A stretch of 64,000 bases of DNA from NCBI RefSeq assembly GCF_002811765.1, contig NZ_NPDR01000010.1:1-64000 (forward strand), read 5' to 3'. Positions within the stretch are counted from its first letter, which is position 1, and each line of letters begins with the position of its first letter. The position numbers were made by a program, and so were the translations under genes. Below, in pieces: positions 45,729 to 54,890 of this stretch. Under the pieces are notes generated by a model. It saw nothing but the letters and a program-made list of their open reading frames with translations. It made no database searches and had not been told where the DNA came from. This DNA is from Leptospira saintgironsiae (GTDB lineage: Bacteria > Spirochaetota > Leptospiria > Leptospirales > Leptospiraceae).

Positions 45729-46751
45729 ATGTCTGAAAATATTTTAGTCATCCAAACTGCATTCTTAGGAGACCTGATCTTAACTACTCCGTTATTTAGG
45801 GAGATCAAGAGAAGGTTTCCTGGTTCAAGAATGACAGTGATCGTGAACAAAGGAACTGAATCCGTTTTGGAAGCAAACCCTTGGATAGATCAGATCATTC
45901 CTTTGGATAAAAAGCAGATCAAGTCTTCCATTTTTGGTTTTTGGAATTTTTGCAAAGAATTAAGAAAACATAATTTTACACTTTGTATTTCTCCACATTT
46001 TTCATTTCGTTCTTCTATAATTTCTTTTTTGAGTGGAGCTAAAAGAAGGATCGGATATAAAACCGCCGGATTTTCTTTTTTATTAAATGAAAGAAAATCT
46101 AGAGTATTAAGAGGGCCACACGAGGTGGACAAACTTCTTTCTCTTATTTATGCAGAAGAAGAAAGAAAAAATATTTCAAGACAGCCTGAACTATTTTGGA
46201 AACCAGAATCAGTTGTCGGTATCCAATCCGAAATGAAAAAAAATGGTTTGGAAAAAGGGAATTATATACTGGTCTCTCCTTCTTCTGTTTGGGAAACAAA
46301 ACGTTTGCCTTCGGATAAATTCAAAACGGTTAGCAAACTTCTTCATGAAAGAACTGGACTGAAAATTGTTCTGACCGGAGGCAAAGGAGACATCAAACTT
46401 TGCGAAGAAGTAGGAGAAGGTTTCGGGATCAATCTTTCTGGAAAGACAAGTCTTCCGGAGATGAGTTATTTGATGAGCGGAGCAGCCCTTCTTGTGACAA
46501 ATGATTCTTCTCCCATTCATTTTGCTTCTGCATTTAATATTCCAACTTTGGCTGCTTTCGGTGCCACGATCCCTGCATTCGGTTATACTCCTTTGGCGAG
46601 TCGCGTTTTTATATCCGAGGTAAACGGCCTAGACTGTCGTCCTTGTGGTATTCATGGAGGAAGGGTCTGCCCTAAAAAACATTTTCGTTGTATGTTGGAA
46701 CAGGATACGGACAGAATGGTGGAAGAAGGAATTCGTCTAATAAAAGGATAA
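45729..46751 (+). CDS. Glycosyltransferase family 9 (heptosyltransferase-like)
   Basis: 340 residues. N-terminal ILVIQTAFLGDLILTTPLFREIKRRFPGSRMTVIV and the acceptor/donor blocks SPSSVWETKRLPSDKF and VTNDSSPIHFASAFNIPTLAAFG are those of WaaC/WaaF-type GT-B enzymes. The likely role is transfer of a heptose or other sugar to lipid A core. A Cys-rich end (LDCRPCGIHGGRVCPKKHFRC) is unusual but seen in some GT9s. It starts exactly one codon after the thiolase stop and ends 2 nt before the peptidase start, so the three form an operon. Confidence 0.88.
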   Translation: MSENILVIQTAFLGDLILTTPLFREIKRRFPGSRMTVIVNKGTESVLEANPWIDQIIPLDKKQIKSSIFGFWNFCKELRKHNFTLCISPHFSFRSSIISFLSGAKRRIGYKTAGFSFLLNERKSRVLRGPHEVDKLLSLIYAEEERKNISRQPELFWKPESVVGIQSEMKKNGLEKGNYILVSPSSVWETKRLPSDKFKTVSKLLHERTGLKIVLTGGKGDIKLCEEVGEGFGINLSGKTSLPEMSYLMSGAALLVTNDSSPIHFASAFNIPTLAAFGATIPAFGYTPLASRVFISEVNGLDCRPCGIHGGRVCPKKHFRCMLEQDTDRMVEEGIRLIKG

Positions 46752-46753
46752 TT

Positions 46754-48043
46754 ATGGACCAAAACATTTTTAGAAAACGGATCCGAGAAGTTCAGAACCT
46801 TTTAAAAGAATCAGAAGTTTTACTCATCTTTGCGGCCCCTCAGAAGATCCGTAACCGAGATGTAGAGTATAAGTTCAGACAGGATTCCGATTATTATTAT
46901 CTGACTGGTATTGAGGAAGAAGATGGTGTTTTGGTTCTACGTAGGGACTTCTCTTCTCATTTTGCACTTCCTAAAGATAAAGAAAAAGAAATTTGGACAG
47001 GCATTCGTCTAGGTAAAGAAGAGATCAAAAAAAGATTGGAGCTGGATCAAAGTTTTGATCTTGGAGAATGGGATTCTAAGATTTCGGATATTCTTACCAA
47101 TCAATTTACATTATATCATTTTTTTGGAAAAGACTCCAAAAGAGATTCAGAGTTACTCGAACTAATCAGTTCTTTAAACAGAAGATTGAGAGAAGGTAAG
47201 TTCGGTCCACAAAGATGGGAGATCCCGAATTTTCTTCACGAAATGAGAATGTTAAAATCTCAAGAAGAGATAGAAAAATTAAAAGAATCTTCCAGGATTA
47301 CAGCTCTCGGTCACGAAAGATTATTCAGAGAAACTAAAGTTGGAATGTACGAATTCGAATTAGAGTCCATTCTTGAATCTGAATATTTGAAACATGGTGC
47401 TTGGGGCGGAGGCTACGGCCATATAGTCGCCGCAGGAAAAAATGCAACCATTCTGCATTATACAACCAATCGTGCGAAGATAGGTGATAACGAACTTATT
47501 TTAGTGGATAGCGGAGCGGAGAAGGATTATTATACTGCAGACGTTACTCGCGTTTTCCCATCCGGAAAAAAATTCACTTCGGAACAAAGAACTATCTACC
47601 AATTAGTTTTGGATGTGCAGAAACAAGCGATCTTGGACACAAAACAAGGCGTAGAATTTAATGCAGTTCATGAGAAAACTGTATTAAATTTAACTTCCGG
47701 ATTGATTGACTTAGGTTTATTGAAAGGAAATCTTTCAGAGGTCATAGAAAAGGGAGAATACCGCAGATTTTATATGCATAGAACCGGTCACTATCTGGGA
47801 ATGGATGTGCATGATGTAGGACGCTATTTCGAGAATGGAAAAAGTAAACCTATGCAGAATGGGCTCGTAGTAACTGTGGAGCCAGGGTTATATTTTGATC
47901 CTACAGATGAAACGATTCCCGCTGGTTTCAGAGGAATTGGAGTTAGGATAGAGGATGATGTTTTGGTTAACGGAGATAATCCTGTCGTTCTAACATCTAT
48001 GATAGCGAAAGAAGTAGATGAGATTGAGGCGATGAGAGCGTGA
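46754..48043 (+). CDS. Xaa-Pro aminopeptidase-like M24B peptidase
   Basis: 430 residues. The M24 metal ligands are VDSGAEKDYYTADVTRVFP (two Asp), HYLGMDVHDVG (His), VEPGLYF (Glu) and GVRIEDD (Glu). The N-terminal AMP_N-like domain (RKRIREVQNLLKESEVLLIFAAP) supports PepP. It removes N-terminal residues preceding proline, cytoplasmic. I chose the ATG at 46754, preceded by AAAGGA; the longer frame back to 46688 lies inside the GT9 gene. It is last of the thiolase-GT9-peptidase run. Confidence 0.9.
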   Translation: MDQNIFRKRIREVQNLLKESEVLLIFAAPQKIRNRDVEYKFRQDSDYYYLTGIEEEDGVLVLRRDFSSHFALPKDKEKEIWTGIRLGKEEIKKRLELDQSFDLGEWDSKISDILTNQFTLYHFFGKDSKRDSELLELISSLNRRLREGKFGPQRWEIPNFLHEMRMLKSQEEIEKLKESSRITALGHERLFRETKVGMYEFELESILESEYLKHGAWGGGYGHIVAAGKNATILHYTTNRAKIGDNELILVDSGAEKDYYTADVTRVFPSGKKFTSEQRTIYQLVLDVQKQAILDTKQGVEFNAVHEKTVLNLTSGLIDLGLLKGNLSEVIEKGEYRRFYMHRTGHYLGMDVHDVGRYFENGKSKPMQNGLVVTVEPGLYFDPTDETIPAGFRGIGVRIEDDVLVNGDNPVVLTSMIAKEVDEIEAMRA

Positions 48044-48367
48044 GCTAAGAGTGGGTGAGTCAAACTTCGCTTATTCAGAAACAGGGATTTAAGCGGAATT
48101 GAGATTCATTTCTTATCTTCATTAATCAAATTTTTATAATATATACCGGAATATTGATTCCAGATCTATCTTAATCTTTGGAAGCCTTGTCGGCTTTTAT
48201 GATTGACCGCCGTTTTGATTTCCTGTTTACGTCTCCAAACTTTTCGTCTTAGTGCCTAATTTCGACCTAAGACGAACTAAATTCAAAAATTTTAATATTC
48301 CTTTCATTTTTTATTTGAAGATATTTGTTCTATATTATGGATTCGATCCCAACATTCGGGAGCGAAT
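48044..48367. other. Intergenic stretch with a 10-bp inverted repeat
   Basis: The 324-nt gap before the DUF1564-like gene is AT-rich. The inverted repeat TTCGTCTTAG (48243-48252) with CTAAGACGAA (48267-48276) is its only clear feature, 92 nt upstream of the start. No small ORF is supported. Confidence 0.5.
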
Positions 48368-48799
48368 ATGGAAGAAGTTTTTAGAAAACAAATACTAGAG
48401 AACAGAGGAATGATCCAAATCGATTGGAGAATTCCGATGGAAATGGAGTCGATCTGGAGAGATGCAGTTTTACGTTTGGGAGAACCGAAGGAGATCCTGC
48501 AATTCATAATTTCCTCCTTTAGAGAAAGACGGCAAAAGGGTAGAATCCTAAGGTTCGATTTCGAAAAAGTGAAAAATAGCGATTCTCGAAAAAGGATCAG
48601 AGTTTATGGTTCTGATTATTGGGAAGCGATGGGTTACGCTAACGAGAGAAACGTCTCCACTAGTAGTTTTTTAAGTTCACTTTTGAAAATGGAATGGATC
48701 TTGAGTTCAGGATTTCAGTCTTTTAGAAAGGAAAATTCAGAACTAAAAAAAGAAACTGAGAAAAATGGGGAGAAGTTTCTACCTTGGGACGCAGCGTGA
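48368..48799 (+). CDS. DUF1564-like protein
   Basis: 143 residues, soluble and charged. The second half (RKRIRVYGSDYWEAMGYANERNVSTSSFLSSLLKMEWI) resembles the DUF1564 family, a group of paralogues largely found in Leptospira, with the W-E-A/L-G pattern and a ribbon-helix-helix-like look. Function unknown; a DNA-binding role is possible. The match is by eye and divergent, so a plain hypothetical is the alternative. A 10-bp inverted repeat is about 92 nt upstream. Confidence 0.6.
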   Translation: MEEVFRKQILENRGMIQIDWRIPMEMESIWRDAVLRLGEPKEILQFIISSFRERRQKGRILRFDFEKVKNSDSRKRIRVYGSDYWEAMGYANERNVSTSSFLSSLLKMEWILSSGFQSFRKENSELKKETEKNGEKFLPWDAA

Positions 48800-48824
48800 C
48801 CTGTTTCTTTAGTTAAGCCTGGAA

Positions 48825-48840
48825 TGTTGGAATTCCAACA
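48825..48840. repeat. 16-bp palindrome TGTTGGAATTCCAACA
   Basis: Perfect palindrome 26 nt after the DUF1564-like stop. A member of the dispersed GGAATTCC family. Confidence 0.7.
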
Positions 48841-48889
48841 TGAATTGTGGGCGTAAATTGGAGTTGAAGATTAGGTGATTTTAGTGTAT

Positions 48890-48974
48890 AGGGGAAATAG
48901 CTTCTCCCACAAGCCCACCTCCTCCACCCGAACCGGGTGGGGGCGATCTTCACTCCCATGTAGGAGTTCCAACA
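48890..48974 (-). repeat. GC-rich hairpin repeat, copy B, with adjacent palindrome
   Basis: CCACCCG (48924-48930) and CGGGTGG (48934-48940) form a perfect 7-bp stem with an AAC loop. The reverse strand has AAGATCGCCCCCACCC and GTGGGAG blocks also found at 27953-28013. A palindrome-like TGTAGGAGTTCCAACA follows at 48959-48974. It sits between convergent genes (DUF1564-like and M20 hydrolase). Confidence 0.7.
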
Positions 48975-49009
48975 AACGGCTAATCTCTCACTCAGGAGTT
49001 CCTATATTC

Positions 49010-50188
49010 TCAGTTATTTTCCAGATAAAGTCTGATAGCTTCCTTCATGACTGATAATCCAATTGGAAGAGATGTTTCATCAATGTCAAACTTTGAACTA
49101 TGATGTGGATGGATTAAACCTTTCTCCTCATTCATGGAGCCGACAAAAAAGTAACATCCAGGAACCTTCATTAAAAATGCAGAGAAGTCTTCTCCGCCCA
49201 TGGTCTTAGCATGTTCTTCGGTGACTGAATTTGGACCTAAAATATTCTCCGAAGCCTTTCGAACAATATCTGCCATTTCAGGATGATTGATTGTTGGGGC
49301 ATTCGTTCTTTCGTAATGAATGGTTGCCTTCGCTCCAAAAGCAGAAGCAGTATTTTCTACGACTCTTTTGAATAACTCAGGTGCCTTATCGAACATTTCT
49401 TTTGTGAATGTGCGGATCGTTCCTTTTAATTCTGCTGTTTCGGAAATTACATTGAATGCATGTCCAGCATGAAAAGCTCCTACCGTAACAACGCAGGAAT
49501 CTAAAGGATCAGTGTTTCGTGATACGATACTTTGTAGAGAAGTAACTATATGAGAAGCTACTAATATAGGATCCACTGTATGTTGTGGCATTGCTCCGTG
49601 GCCGCTGATCCCTTGGACAGTAATTTGAAATTCATCTACTGCGGCCATCATCGGGCCATCTACAACTCCCACTTTACCCACAGGGATATGATTCCAAACA
49701 TGAAGAGCCAATGCAGCAGAAACATCGTATTTTTCTAATATTCCTTCTTCTATCATGCGGTCTGCGCCTTGTCCGCCTTCTTCCGCTGGTTGGAATACCA
49801 ACAACACTCTTCCTTTAGGAACTATAGCGCTTGGATTTTCTTTTAGTTCCGAAGCAAGTCCCATTAAAACAGAAGTATGAGCATCATGACCGCATGCATG
49901 CATGACTCCATTATGAACGGAAGTATAATCCGTCTTATTTTCTTCAATAATGGGAAGGGCATCCATATCCGCTCTTACCAAAAGAGTTTTGCCTGGTTTT
50001 CCGGAATCTATAAGGCAAGCGATCCCTGTTTTTGCTATCCCAGATTGGAATGTATAACCTAAGGATTGGAGATGTTTAGAGACGAAGTCCGCTGTCCCGA
50101 CTTCTTCGTATCTGAGTTCGGGATGTTTGTGAATGAATCTGCGGTATTGGACCAGTTCTTCGGTCCTTGTAGTGGAGACTGTTTTCAT
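49010..50188 (-). CDS. M20-family amidohydrolase (N-acyl-L-amino acid amidohydrolase-like)
   Basis: 392 residues. Metal-ligand motifs are [25 protein letters not shown] and GGEDFSAFL, matching hippurate/N-acyl-amino acid hydrolases. A lid/dimerisation domain lies in the middle ([17 protein letters not shown]). It would release amino acids from N-acyl derivatives such as N-acetyl- or N-acylated amino acids in the cytoplasm. The substrate range cannot be told. The gene is convergent with the DUF1564-like gene and divergent from the sugar dehydrogenase-like gene. Confidence 0.87.
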   Translation of the reverse strand: MKTVSTTRTEELVQYRRFIHKHPELRYEEVGTADFVSKHLQSLGYTFQSGIAKTGIACLIDSGKPGKTLLVRADMDALPIIEENKTDYTSVHNGVMHACGHDAHTSVLMGLASELKENPSAIVPKGRVLLVFQPAEEGGQGADRMIEEGILEKYDVSAALALHVWNHIPVGKVGVVDGPMMAAVDEFQITVQGISGHGAMPQHTVDPILVASHIVTSLQSIVSRNTDPLDSCVVTVGAFHAGHAFNVISETAELKGTIRTFTKEMFDKAPELFKRVVENTASAFGAKATIHYERTNAPTINHPEMADIVRKASENILGPNSVTEEHAKTMGGEDFSAFLMKVPGCYFFVGSMNEEKGLIHPHHSSKFDIDETSLPIGLSVMKEAIRLYLENN

Positions 50189-50314
50189 GATCTGCTCTAG
50201 GATGATTTACCCTGAAATAGGTTTTTAGTCCCTTCTTTTTTTATTTTTTCGAAAAGAGAGAAACCGGAGCTTTCGGCTTGTTTTCTATATTAATAGGTCA
50301 ATAAATTAAAGAAG

Positions 50315-51532
50315 ATGAAACCATCATCTAAAATCCAAAGGATCTGCATTTATACGATCTTCTTATATTTTGTATGCTTATTAGCATGTTCTAAGCCAGG
50401 TCATTCTAATATTCCACTTCTTCCATTTTTGACCGGATGTAACGAAGATAGAAATCCTCCTTGTTTGAAACTCACTGAGGTAGCTTCCGGATTTAACGCT
50501 CCATTATTTCTTGTTTCTCCTTCTGGAGATGCGAGTAGGATCTTTGTCTTGGAACAAGGGGGGAAGGTCCGTTTGATCAAAGACGGTTCTCTTCTTGCTT
50601 CACCTTTTTTAGATCTGGGATCGGAAGGTCTGGATCTAATTTCATTCTCAGGTGAAAGAGGCCTACTTGGTATCGCATTTCATCCTAATTATAATTCTAA
50701 TGGTAGATTTTGGGTAAACTATACTCGAAAATCAGATGGAGATACTGTGGTTGCTGAATATTCCAGATCTTCTTCCGATCCTGATCTTGCAAATATAGGC
50801 TCTGGTTCTATTTTATTTACGATAGATCAACCATTCAGTAATCATAATGGAGGAATGATGACCTTCGATACTGGAGGTTATCTTTTAGTGGGAATGGGTG
50901 ATGGAGGTGGCGCAGGAGATCCGAATAACGAAGCGCAGAATTTGGAATCTTCTCTTGGTAAAATTTTGAGGATAGATGTAGATAATTATCCAACTCCCGC
51001 TCCTGGAAATAGACCTGCTACTGGATTAGAAAATCCTCATATTTGGGATTGGGGCCTTAGAAATCCCTGGAGATTCAGTTTGGATAGAGGAACTGGAGAT
51101 CTATATATTGCAGACGTAGGGCAAAACAATTATGAAGAATTAAATATAGAGCCCGTGAATACAGGAATTAAAAATTACGGATGGAGACTCACAGAAGGAA
51201 ATCATTGTTATGATCCTTCTATTGGATGTAATACTTCCGGGATCAGTTTTCCAAAATTAGAATATAGTCATTTTATAGGAAGTTCTATCACTGGTGGTTA
51301 TGTGTATAGAGGATCAAACTTTCCTGAATTGAACGGAAGATACTTTTATGGTGATTTTATCACAGGAAAGATCTGGTCCATTCTTTGGGATGGGACCAAA
51401 GTTTTGAACTTAATAGAACATACTTCTGAAATGGGATTTTCTTCCAATGTATCTTCCTTCGGAGAAGATTCAAATGGAGAAATCTACGTGGTAGATTATA
51501 ACGGAAAAATTTTCAGAATAGAAATACGATAA
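50315..51532 (+). CDS. PQQ-dependent sugar dehydrogenase-like lipoprotein
   Basis: 405 residues with a signal peptide and lipobox-like Cys (FVCLLACSK). The six-bladed propeller blocks are RIFVLEQGGKVRLIKDG, GERGLLGIAFHPNY, LLVGMGDGGGAGDP, IWDWGLRNPWRFSLD and DLYIADVGQNNYEELN. These are typical of the soluble glucose dehydrogenase/HHIP/Yli family. PQQ binding is plausible but some members are not PQQ enzymes. Extra Cys (NEDRNPPC, GNHC, IGC) may form disulfides. It would oxidise a sugar in the periplasm or be a surface propeller. It is convergent with the ThyX-like gene, 2 nt apart. Confidence 0.83.
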   Translation: MKPSSKIQRICIYTIFLYFVCLLACSKPGHSNIPLLPFLTGCNEDRNPPCLKLTEVASGFNAPLFLVSPSGDASRIFVLEQGGKVRLIKDGSLLASPFLDLGSEGLDLISFSGERGLLGIAFHPNYNSNGRFWVNYTRKSDGDTVVAEYSRSSSDPDLANIGSGSILFTIDQPFSNHNGGMMTFDTGGYLLVGMGDGGGAGDPNNEAQNLESSLGKILRIDVDNYPTPAPGNRPATGLENPHIWDWGLRNPWRFSLDRGTGDLYIADVGQNNYEELNIEPVNTGIKNYGWRLTEGNHCYDPSIGCNTSGISFPKLEYSHFIGSSITGGYVYRGSNFPELNGRYFYGDFITGKIWSILWDGTKVLNLIEHTSEMGFSSNVSSFGEDSNGEIYVVDYNGKIFRIEIR

Positions 51533-51534
51533 AA

Positions 51535-53109
51535 CTACAGAGTTCTATCGTATTCGTCTAATTCTCTTTTCCAAACTTGGGTTCCGCAATAATGATCACC
51601 TTCAGGGCAATATGGCTTAATATCACCTTGTAAGCGGATCCAGCAAGGAGCCTTGATCCATTTTGCGATCTCCGGTTGGACCTTTGTCAGATCTATAAGT
51701 TCATTGATAGAAGCCTGGAAAATTTCTTCCTGAGCATTATAACAAGTTCTCGCCCTCCATTTATGATGAAGATTTAACAGATCCCCACTTTCATAAAAAC
51801 GCACAGGAAAAGCATTCGGAAGAAGATAAGAAGCATGTTCAGTAGATCCTCCTGCTTCAATAAAACGGTTCAGGTTTTTGAAAATGCCGTCCATTTTTCT
51901 TCTATAAGTTTCTTCTAATTGAGGATATTTTAATACTACTTTTGGAACGATATAGTCTGGCATTCCAGTGTATTGGCTCATTAATACTGGACGAGAACCA
52001 GGGACCATTCTATGTCTTTGGTCTTGGCTATCCGCAGAGTGAGAAATTCTCTTTTTGAATGAATAATGAACATTGAACATCGCTCTGGAAAGAGGACTCA
52101 TTGTAGTTTCATTCAGGGTAGAAGTCAGATGTTTGTTCTTAGAAGGATCCATCACGAGTCGGATCGCTTCTTCATCGTTTAAAGAATTTTTAGATAAACC
52201 TAAAACCGCACGGACAGAAGAAGCCAAAACTTCAGGTCCATTAGAAGAATAGGAAACCAGTCTTGCGTAACGGTTATCCATATCCTCATCGAATTCTCTT
52301 ACGAAATTTTTAGCAGCCTCCGGTCTATACTCAGAAGAGCCATCTTGGTAGAAGTCTTTGAAAAATTTATATTCTGCAGTTTCTTCCAGAGGGATCGGAT
52401 CATCCATTTCTTCCACATAAAGAGGATCGATCTCTTTTACTTTTTCGATCATCTCTTCTACAACTAAACGTTGTTCCTCAGGTGCGTCGAAAGAATTCAT
52501 CAAACGATGATATCTATGAAGAGTAAGCCCGTTTACTGAGTGATATAAATAAGTATAAGTTCCTAAAGGAAGAAGATAACGTGCCACTTCTAAGCACTTC
52601 TTCTTGATTGGAAGCTGCCATTTTTCCGGATAATTTGCACGTGCCTTATATACTAGGAAATATTCGTCCTGGATGAACGGATGTAGTAGCTCCACAAATT
52701 CAAAATACGCGTTAGAGGCATATTCAATCGCTTCTAAATAATATTCCTTCTGCTTTCCCGAGAGAGTAGGCGGAATATAATAATTTTCTTTTTTAACTTC
52801 TACATATCTTTGGCTCACCTGTTCCGAGTTATAGTACGGATGAGAATGTAGAAAAGACCAAACGAACTGACGGGACACTTTGTCTAACGTGAATATAAAA
52901 TGAGGATGTTGTCTTGTGGTAAGGTGGCCAGCTTTCTTCGTGGATTTGGCTACCTTATCTCTGATTTCCAAGGATTTTTCAGTACGGATCATGTCTTCAG
53001 GAAGAAGGATCCCCTTAGAAGAATAGCAAGTCCGAGCGGAAGCGATCGCTAGATTGAAAGGTTCTGTGGTCGCATCTAAAAGTTGAACGATCGGTTTCTG
53101 GTGATCCAT
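51535..53109 (-). CDS. Tandem ThyX-like protein (FAD-dependent thymidylate synthase family)
   Basis: 524 residues from the ATG at 53109 (upstream GGAG). Two ThyX-like units are visible. Unit 1 is around residues 60-115 ([44 protein letters not shown]). Unit 2 is around residues 330-385 ([44 protein letters not shown]). Canonical ThyX is about 220-250 residues with RHRx7S. Neither unit has that exact motif: [15 protein letters not shown] stands in unit 1 and QRHRMVPGS at the SQRY position of unit 2. The fold and a nucleotide-related role are plausible, methylation of dUMP uncertain. The frame extends to 53184 only through the palindrome at 53168, which is not coding. Confidence 0.75.
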   Translation of the reverse strand: MDHQKPIVQLLDATTEPFNLAIASARTCYSSKGILLPEDMIRTEKSLEIRDKVAKSTKKAGHLTTRQHPHFIFTLDKVSRQFVWSFLHSHPYYNSEQVSQRYVEVKKENYYIPPTLSGKQKEYYLEAIEYASNAYFEFVELLHPFIQDEYFLVYKARANYPEKWQLPIKKKCLEVARYLLPLGTYTYLYHSVNGLTLHRYHRLMNSFDAPEEQRLVVEEMIEKVKEIDPLYVEEMDDPIPLEETAEYKFFKDFYQDGSSEYRPEAAKNFVREFDEDMDNRYARLVSYSSNGPEVLASSVRAVLGLSKNSLNDEEAIRLVMDPSKNKHLTSTLNETTMSPLSRAMFNVHYSFKKRISHSADSQDQRHRMVPGSRPVLMSQYTGMPDYIVPKVVLKYPQLEETYRRKMDGIFKNLNRFIEAGGSTEHASYLLPNAFPVRFYESGDLLNLHHKWRARTCYNAQEEIFQASINELIDLTKVQPEIAKWIKAPCWIRLQGDIKPYCPEGDHYCGTQVWKRELDEYDRTL

Positions 53110-53167
53110 GGATTTGCTACTCCGGAACGCTAGAATGGTATTATGTCGGTAAGCGAAAAGCAAGAAA

Positions 53168-53183
53168 TGTGGGAACTCCCACA
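53168..53183. repeat. 16-bp palindrome TGTGGGAACTCCCACA
   Basis: Two 7-bp arms around AC, between the ThyX-like gene and the aldo/keto reductase. It lies 59 nt beyond the ThyX-like ATG and is part of the dispersed palindrome family. Confidence 0.7.
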
Positions 53184-53210
53184 AAAATCAGGCTTAGAAA
53201 ATGCTTGCCA

Positions 53211-53249
53211 TTTAGTTACAAATTATATAAAATGTAAATTGTAACTAAA
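53211..53249. promoter_or_regulatory. Promoter with 11-bp inverted-repeat operator for the AKR-TetR operon
   Basis: TTTAGTTACAA (53211-53221) and TTGTAACTAAA (53239-53249) are perfect reverse complements. They enclose a TATAAAAT-like -10 region (53226-53233), and TTGCCA (53205-53210) is a fair -35. A GGAGG site (53251-53255) follows, then the ATG at 53262. A TetR gene is second in the operon, so a repressor bound here would block its own promoter. Confidence 0.8.
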
Positions 53250-53261
53250 TGGAGGTTTCGA

Positions 53262-54251
53262 ATGAAACTGAGAAAATTAGGCAAAAGCGGCCCTGAGATT
53301 TCCCAAGTAGGCTTGGGCTGTATGGGGATGTCGGACTTTTACGGCACAAAAGAAACCAGAAACAGGCAAGAATCCATCGCGACCATTCATGAGGCCTTGG
53401 ATTCCGGGATCAATTTTCTGAATACCGGAGACTTCTACGGGATTGGGCATAATGAACTTTTGATCTCAGAAGCGTTGAAGGATAGAAAAACCAAACCAAT
53501 GATCAGTGTGAAGTTCGGCGGACTTCGCAATCCAAATGGAGCATTCATCGGATACGATTTCAGACCGAATTCTGTGAAAAACTTTGCGGCACATTCTCTC
53601 ACCAGACTTGGAGTAGATGTGATCGATATTTATCAGGCCTCTAGGGTTGATCCAGAAGTTCCAATCGAGGATACTGTGGGTGCGATTGCAGACCTGATCA
53701 AGGAAGGATATGTGCGATATCTCGGACTTTCGGAAGCTTCTCCCGAAAATTTGAGAAGGGCTCATAAGGTTCATCCGGTCACTGCTTTGGAAATTGAATA
53801 TTCTTTGGCAACTCGTGTGATTGAGAAGGAACTCCTCGAAACCGCGAGAGAACTTGGAGTGGCAATCGTTCCATACGGAATTGTGGGAAGAGGACTTCTG
53901 ACCGGAAAAATTGAAAGCTCTTTGGGTGTTTCAGATTTTAGATCCATTTCTCCTCGTTTCCAGGGAAAAAACCTTGAAGCGAATTTGGAGCGTGTGAGTC
54001 TGCTTCAAGAGCTTGCAAAGAAGAAGGGCTGCACTACTGCTCAACTTGCTATCGCTTGGGTGCTTCATAAGGGAGAAGATATTTTTCCTTTAATCGGTTC
54101 CACAAGAAGAGAAAGTCTTAGGGAAAATTTAGAAGCTCTTTCGGTGCAATTAACTCCGGAAGAAGTGAAAACCTTGGATGATACTTTTCCGGAAGGCGCT
54201 TTCCAAGGAGATAGATATCCTTCTCATTCGATGCAACTCGTCGTTAAATGA
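53262..54251 (+). CDS. Aldo/keto reductase
   Basis: 329 residues, AKR TIM barrel. The first block is LGKSGPEISQVGLGCMGMSDFYG, catalytic Asp/Tyr are in FLNTGDFYGIGHNE, Lys in MISVKFGG, and NADPH-site blocks FPLIGSTRRESLRENL are near the end. At the usual catalytic His position it reads YQASRVDPEVP, with Ala-Ser rather than the common RxDP His-type block; the exact tetrad is partly altered. It would reduce a small aldehyde or ketone with NADPH. It is regulated with the TetR gene 3 nt downstream, behind the 11-bp operator. Confidence 0.88.
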   Translation: MKLRKLGKSGPEISQVGLGCMGMSDFYGTKETRNRQESIATIHEALDSGINFLNTGDFYGIGHNELLISEALKDRKTKPMISVKFGGLRNPNGAFIGYDFRPNSVKNFAAHSLTRLGVDVIDIYQASRVDPEVPIEDTVGAIADLIKEGYVRYLGLSEASPENLRRAHKVHPVTALEIEYSLATRVIEKELLETARELGVAIVPYGIVGRGLLTGKIESSLGVSDFRSISPRFQGKNLEANLERVSLLQELAKKKGCTTAQLAIAWVLHKGEDIFPLIGSTRRESLRENLEALSVQLTPEEVKTLDDTFPEGAFQGDRYPSHSMQLVVK

Positions 54252-54254
54252 GAG

Positions 54255-54854
54255 ATGCCTAAAACAGGTTTAAAGCCAGAAGAACTACAAGAAAAAGTGC
54301 TCGATGCCGCAGAGATTGAGATTAGAAGAAACGGTGTCGAGCGTTTGAAACTTACTGACGTGGCTAGGAATCTAAACCTAAGCCACGCCGCATTATACAA
54401 ACATTTCGCTGACAAAGAAGCGTTGCTCGATTCTATTTCCAAAAGATGGTTGGATCGAATCGATCTAGCTCTCGCAGAAGTTTCCTCCAAAACAAGTCCA
54501 TTAGAAGAAAGAATTTTAGAGTGGCTAATGACTCTCCATATGATGAAAAGAGAGAAGGTCCAGTCAGATCCTAGAATTTATACTGCATTCAATAATTCAG
54601 CAGAGAAAACAAGACCATTCGTCAAAAAACATATCCAGACAATGTATGAACAACTGGAAGCAATGGTCCAAGAAGGATTACAAAAAGGATTATTTTTTTG
54701 TAATACTCCTAAAGAAGGAGCTCGGATCATTTTTGAAGGGACTGCTGCCTTCCATCATCCTCGTCTGGTATTCGATAATATAGAAGAAGATCGGATCGAA
54801 TTCCTTCGATCCGTTGTGAACGCGATTCTCTCTGGACTGAAGAGTAAGAAGTAA
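54255..54854 (+). CDS. TetR-family regulator of the AKR operon
   Basis: 199 residues. HTH: VLDAAEIEIRRNGVERLKLTDVARNLNLSHAALYKHFADKEALLDSI. The ligand domain is AefR/TetR_C-like (FEGTAAFHHPRLVFDN). It starts 3 nt after the reductase stop, behind the AKR, and is thus likely to repress the operator at 53211-53249 and release it when an electrophile or substrate binds. Ligand unknown. Confidence 0.88.
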   Translation: MPKTGLKPEELQEKVLDAAEIEIRRNGVERLKLTDVARNLNLSHAALYKHFADKEALLDSISKRWLDRIDLALAEVSSKTSPLEERILEWLMTLHMMKREKVQSDPRIYTAFNNSAEKTRPFVKKHIQTMYEQLEAMVQEGLQKGLFFCNTPKEGARIIFEGTAAFHHPRLVFDNIEEDRIEFLRSVVNAILSGLKSKK

Positions 54855-54890
54855 GAGCCGCGCTCTTCGCTTCGTTCGGATCAGAGGATC

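Noticed and set aside
53110..53184. N-terminal extension of the ThyX-like protein
   Set aside because: It would translate through the palindrome at 53168-53183; the ATG at 53109 has GGAG upstream.
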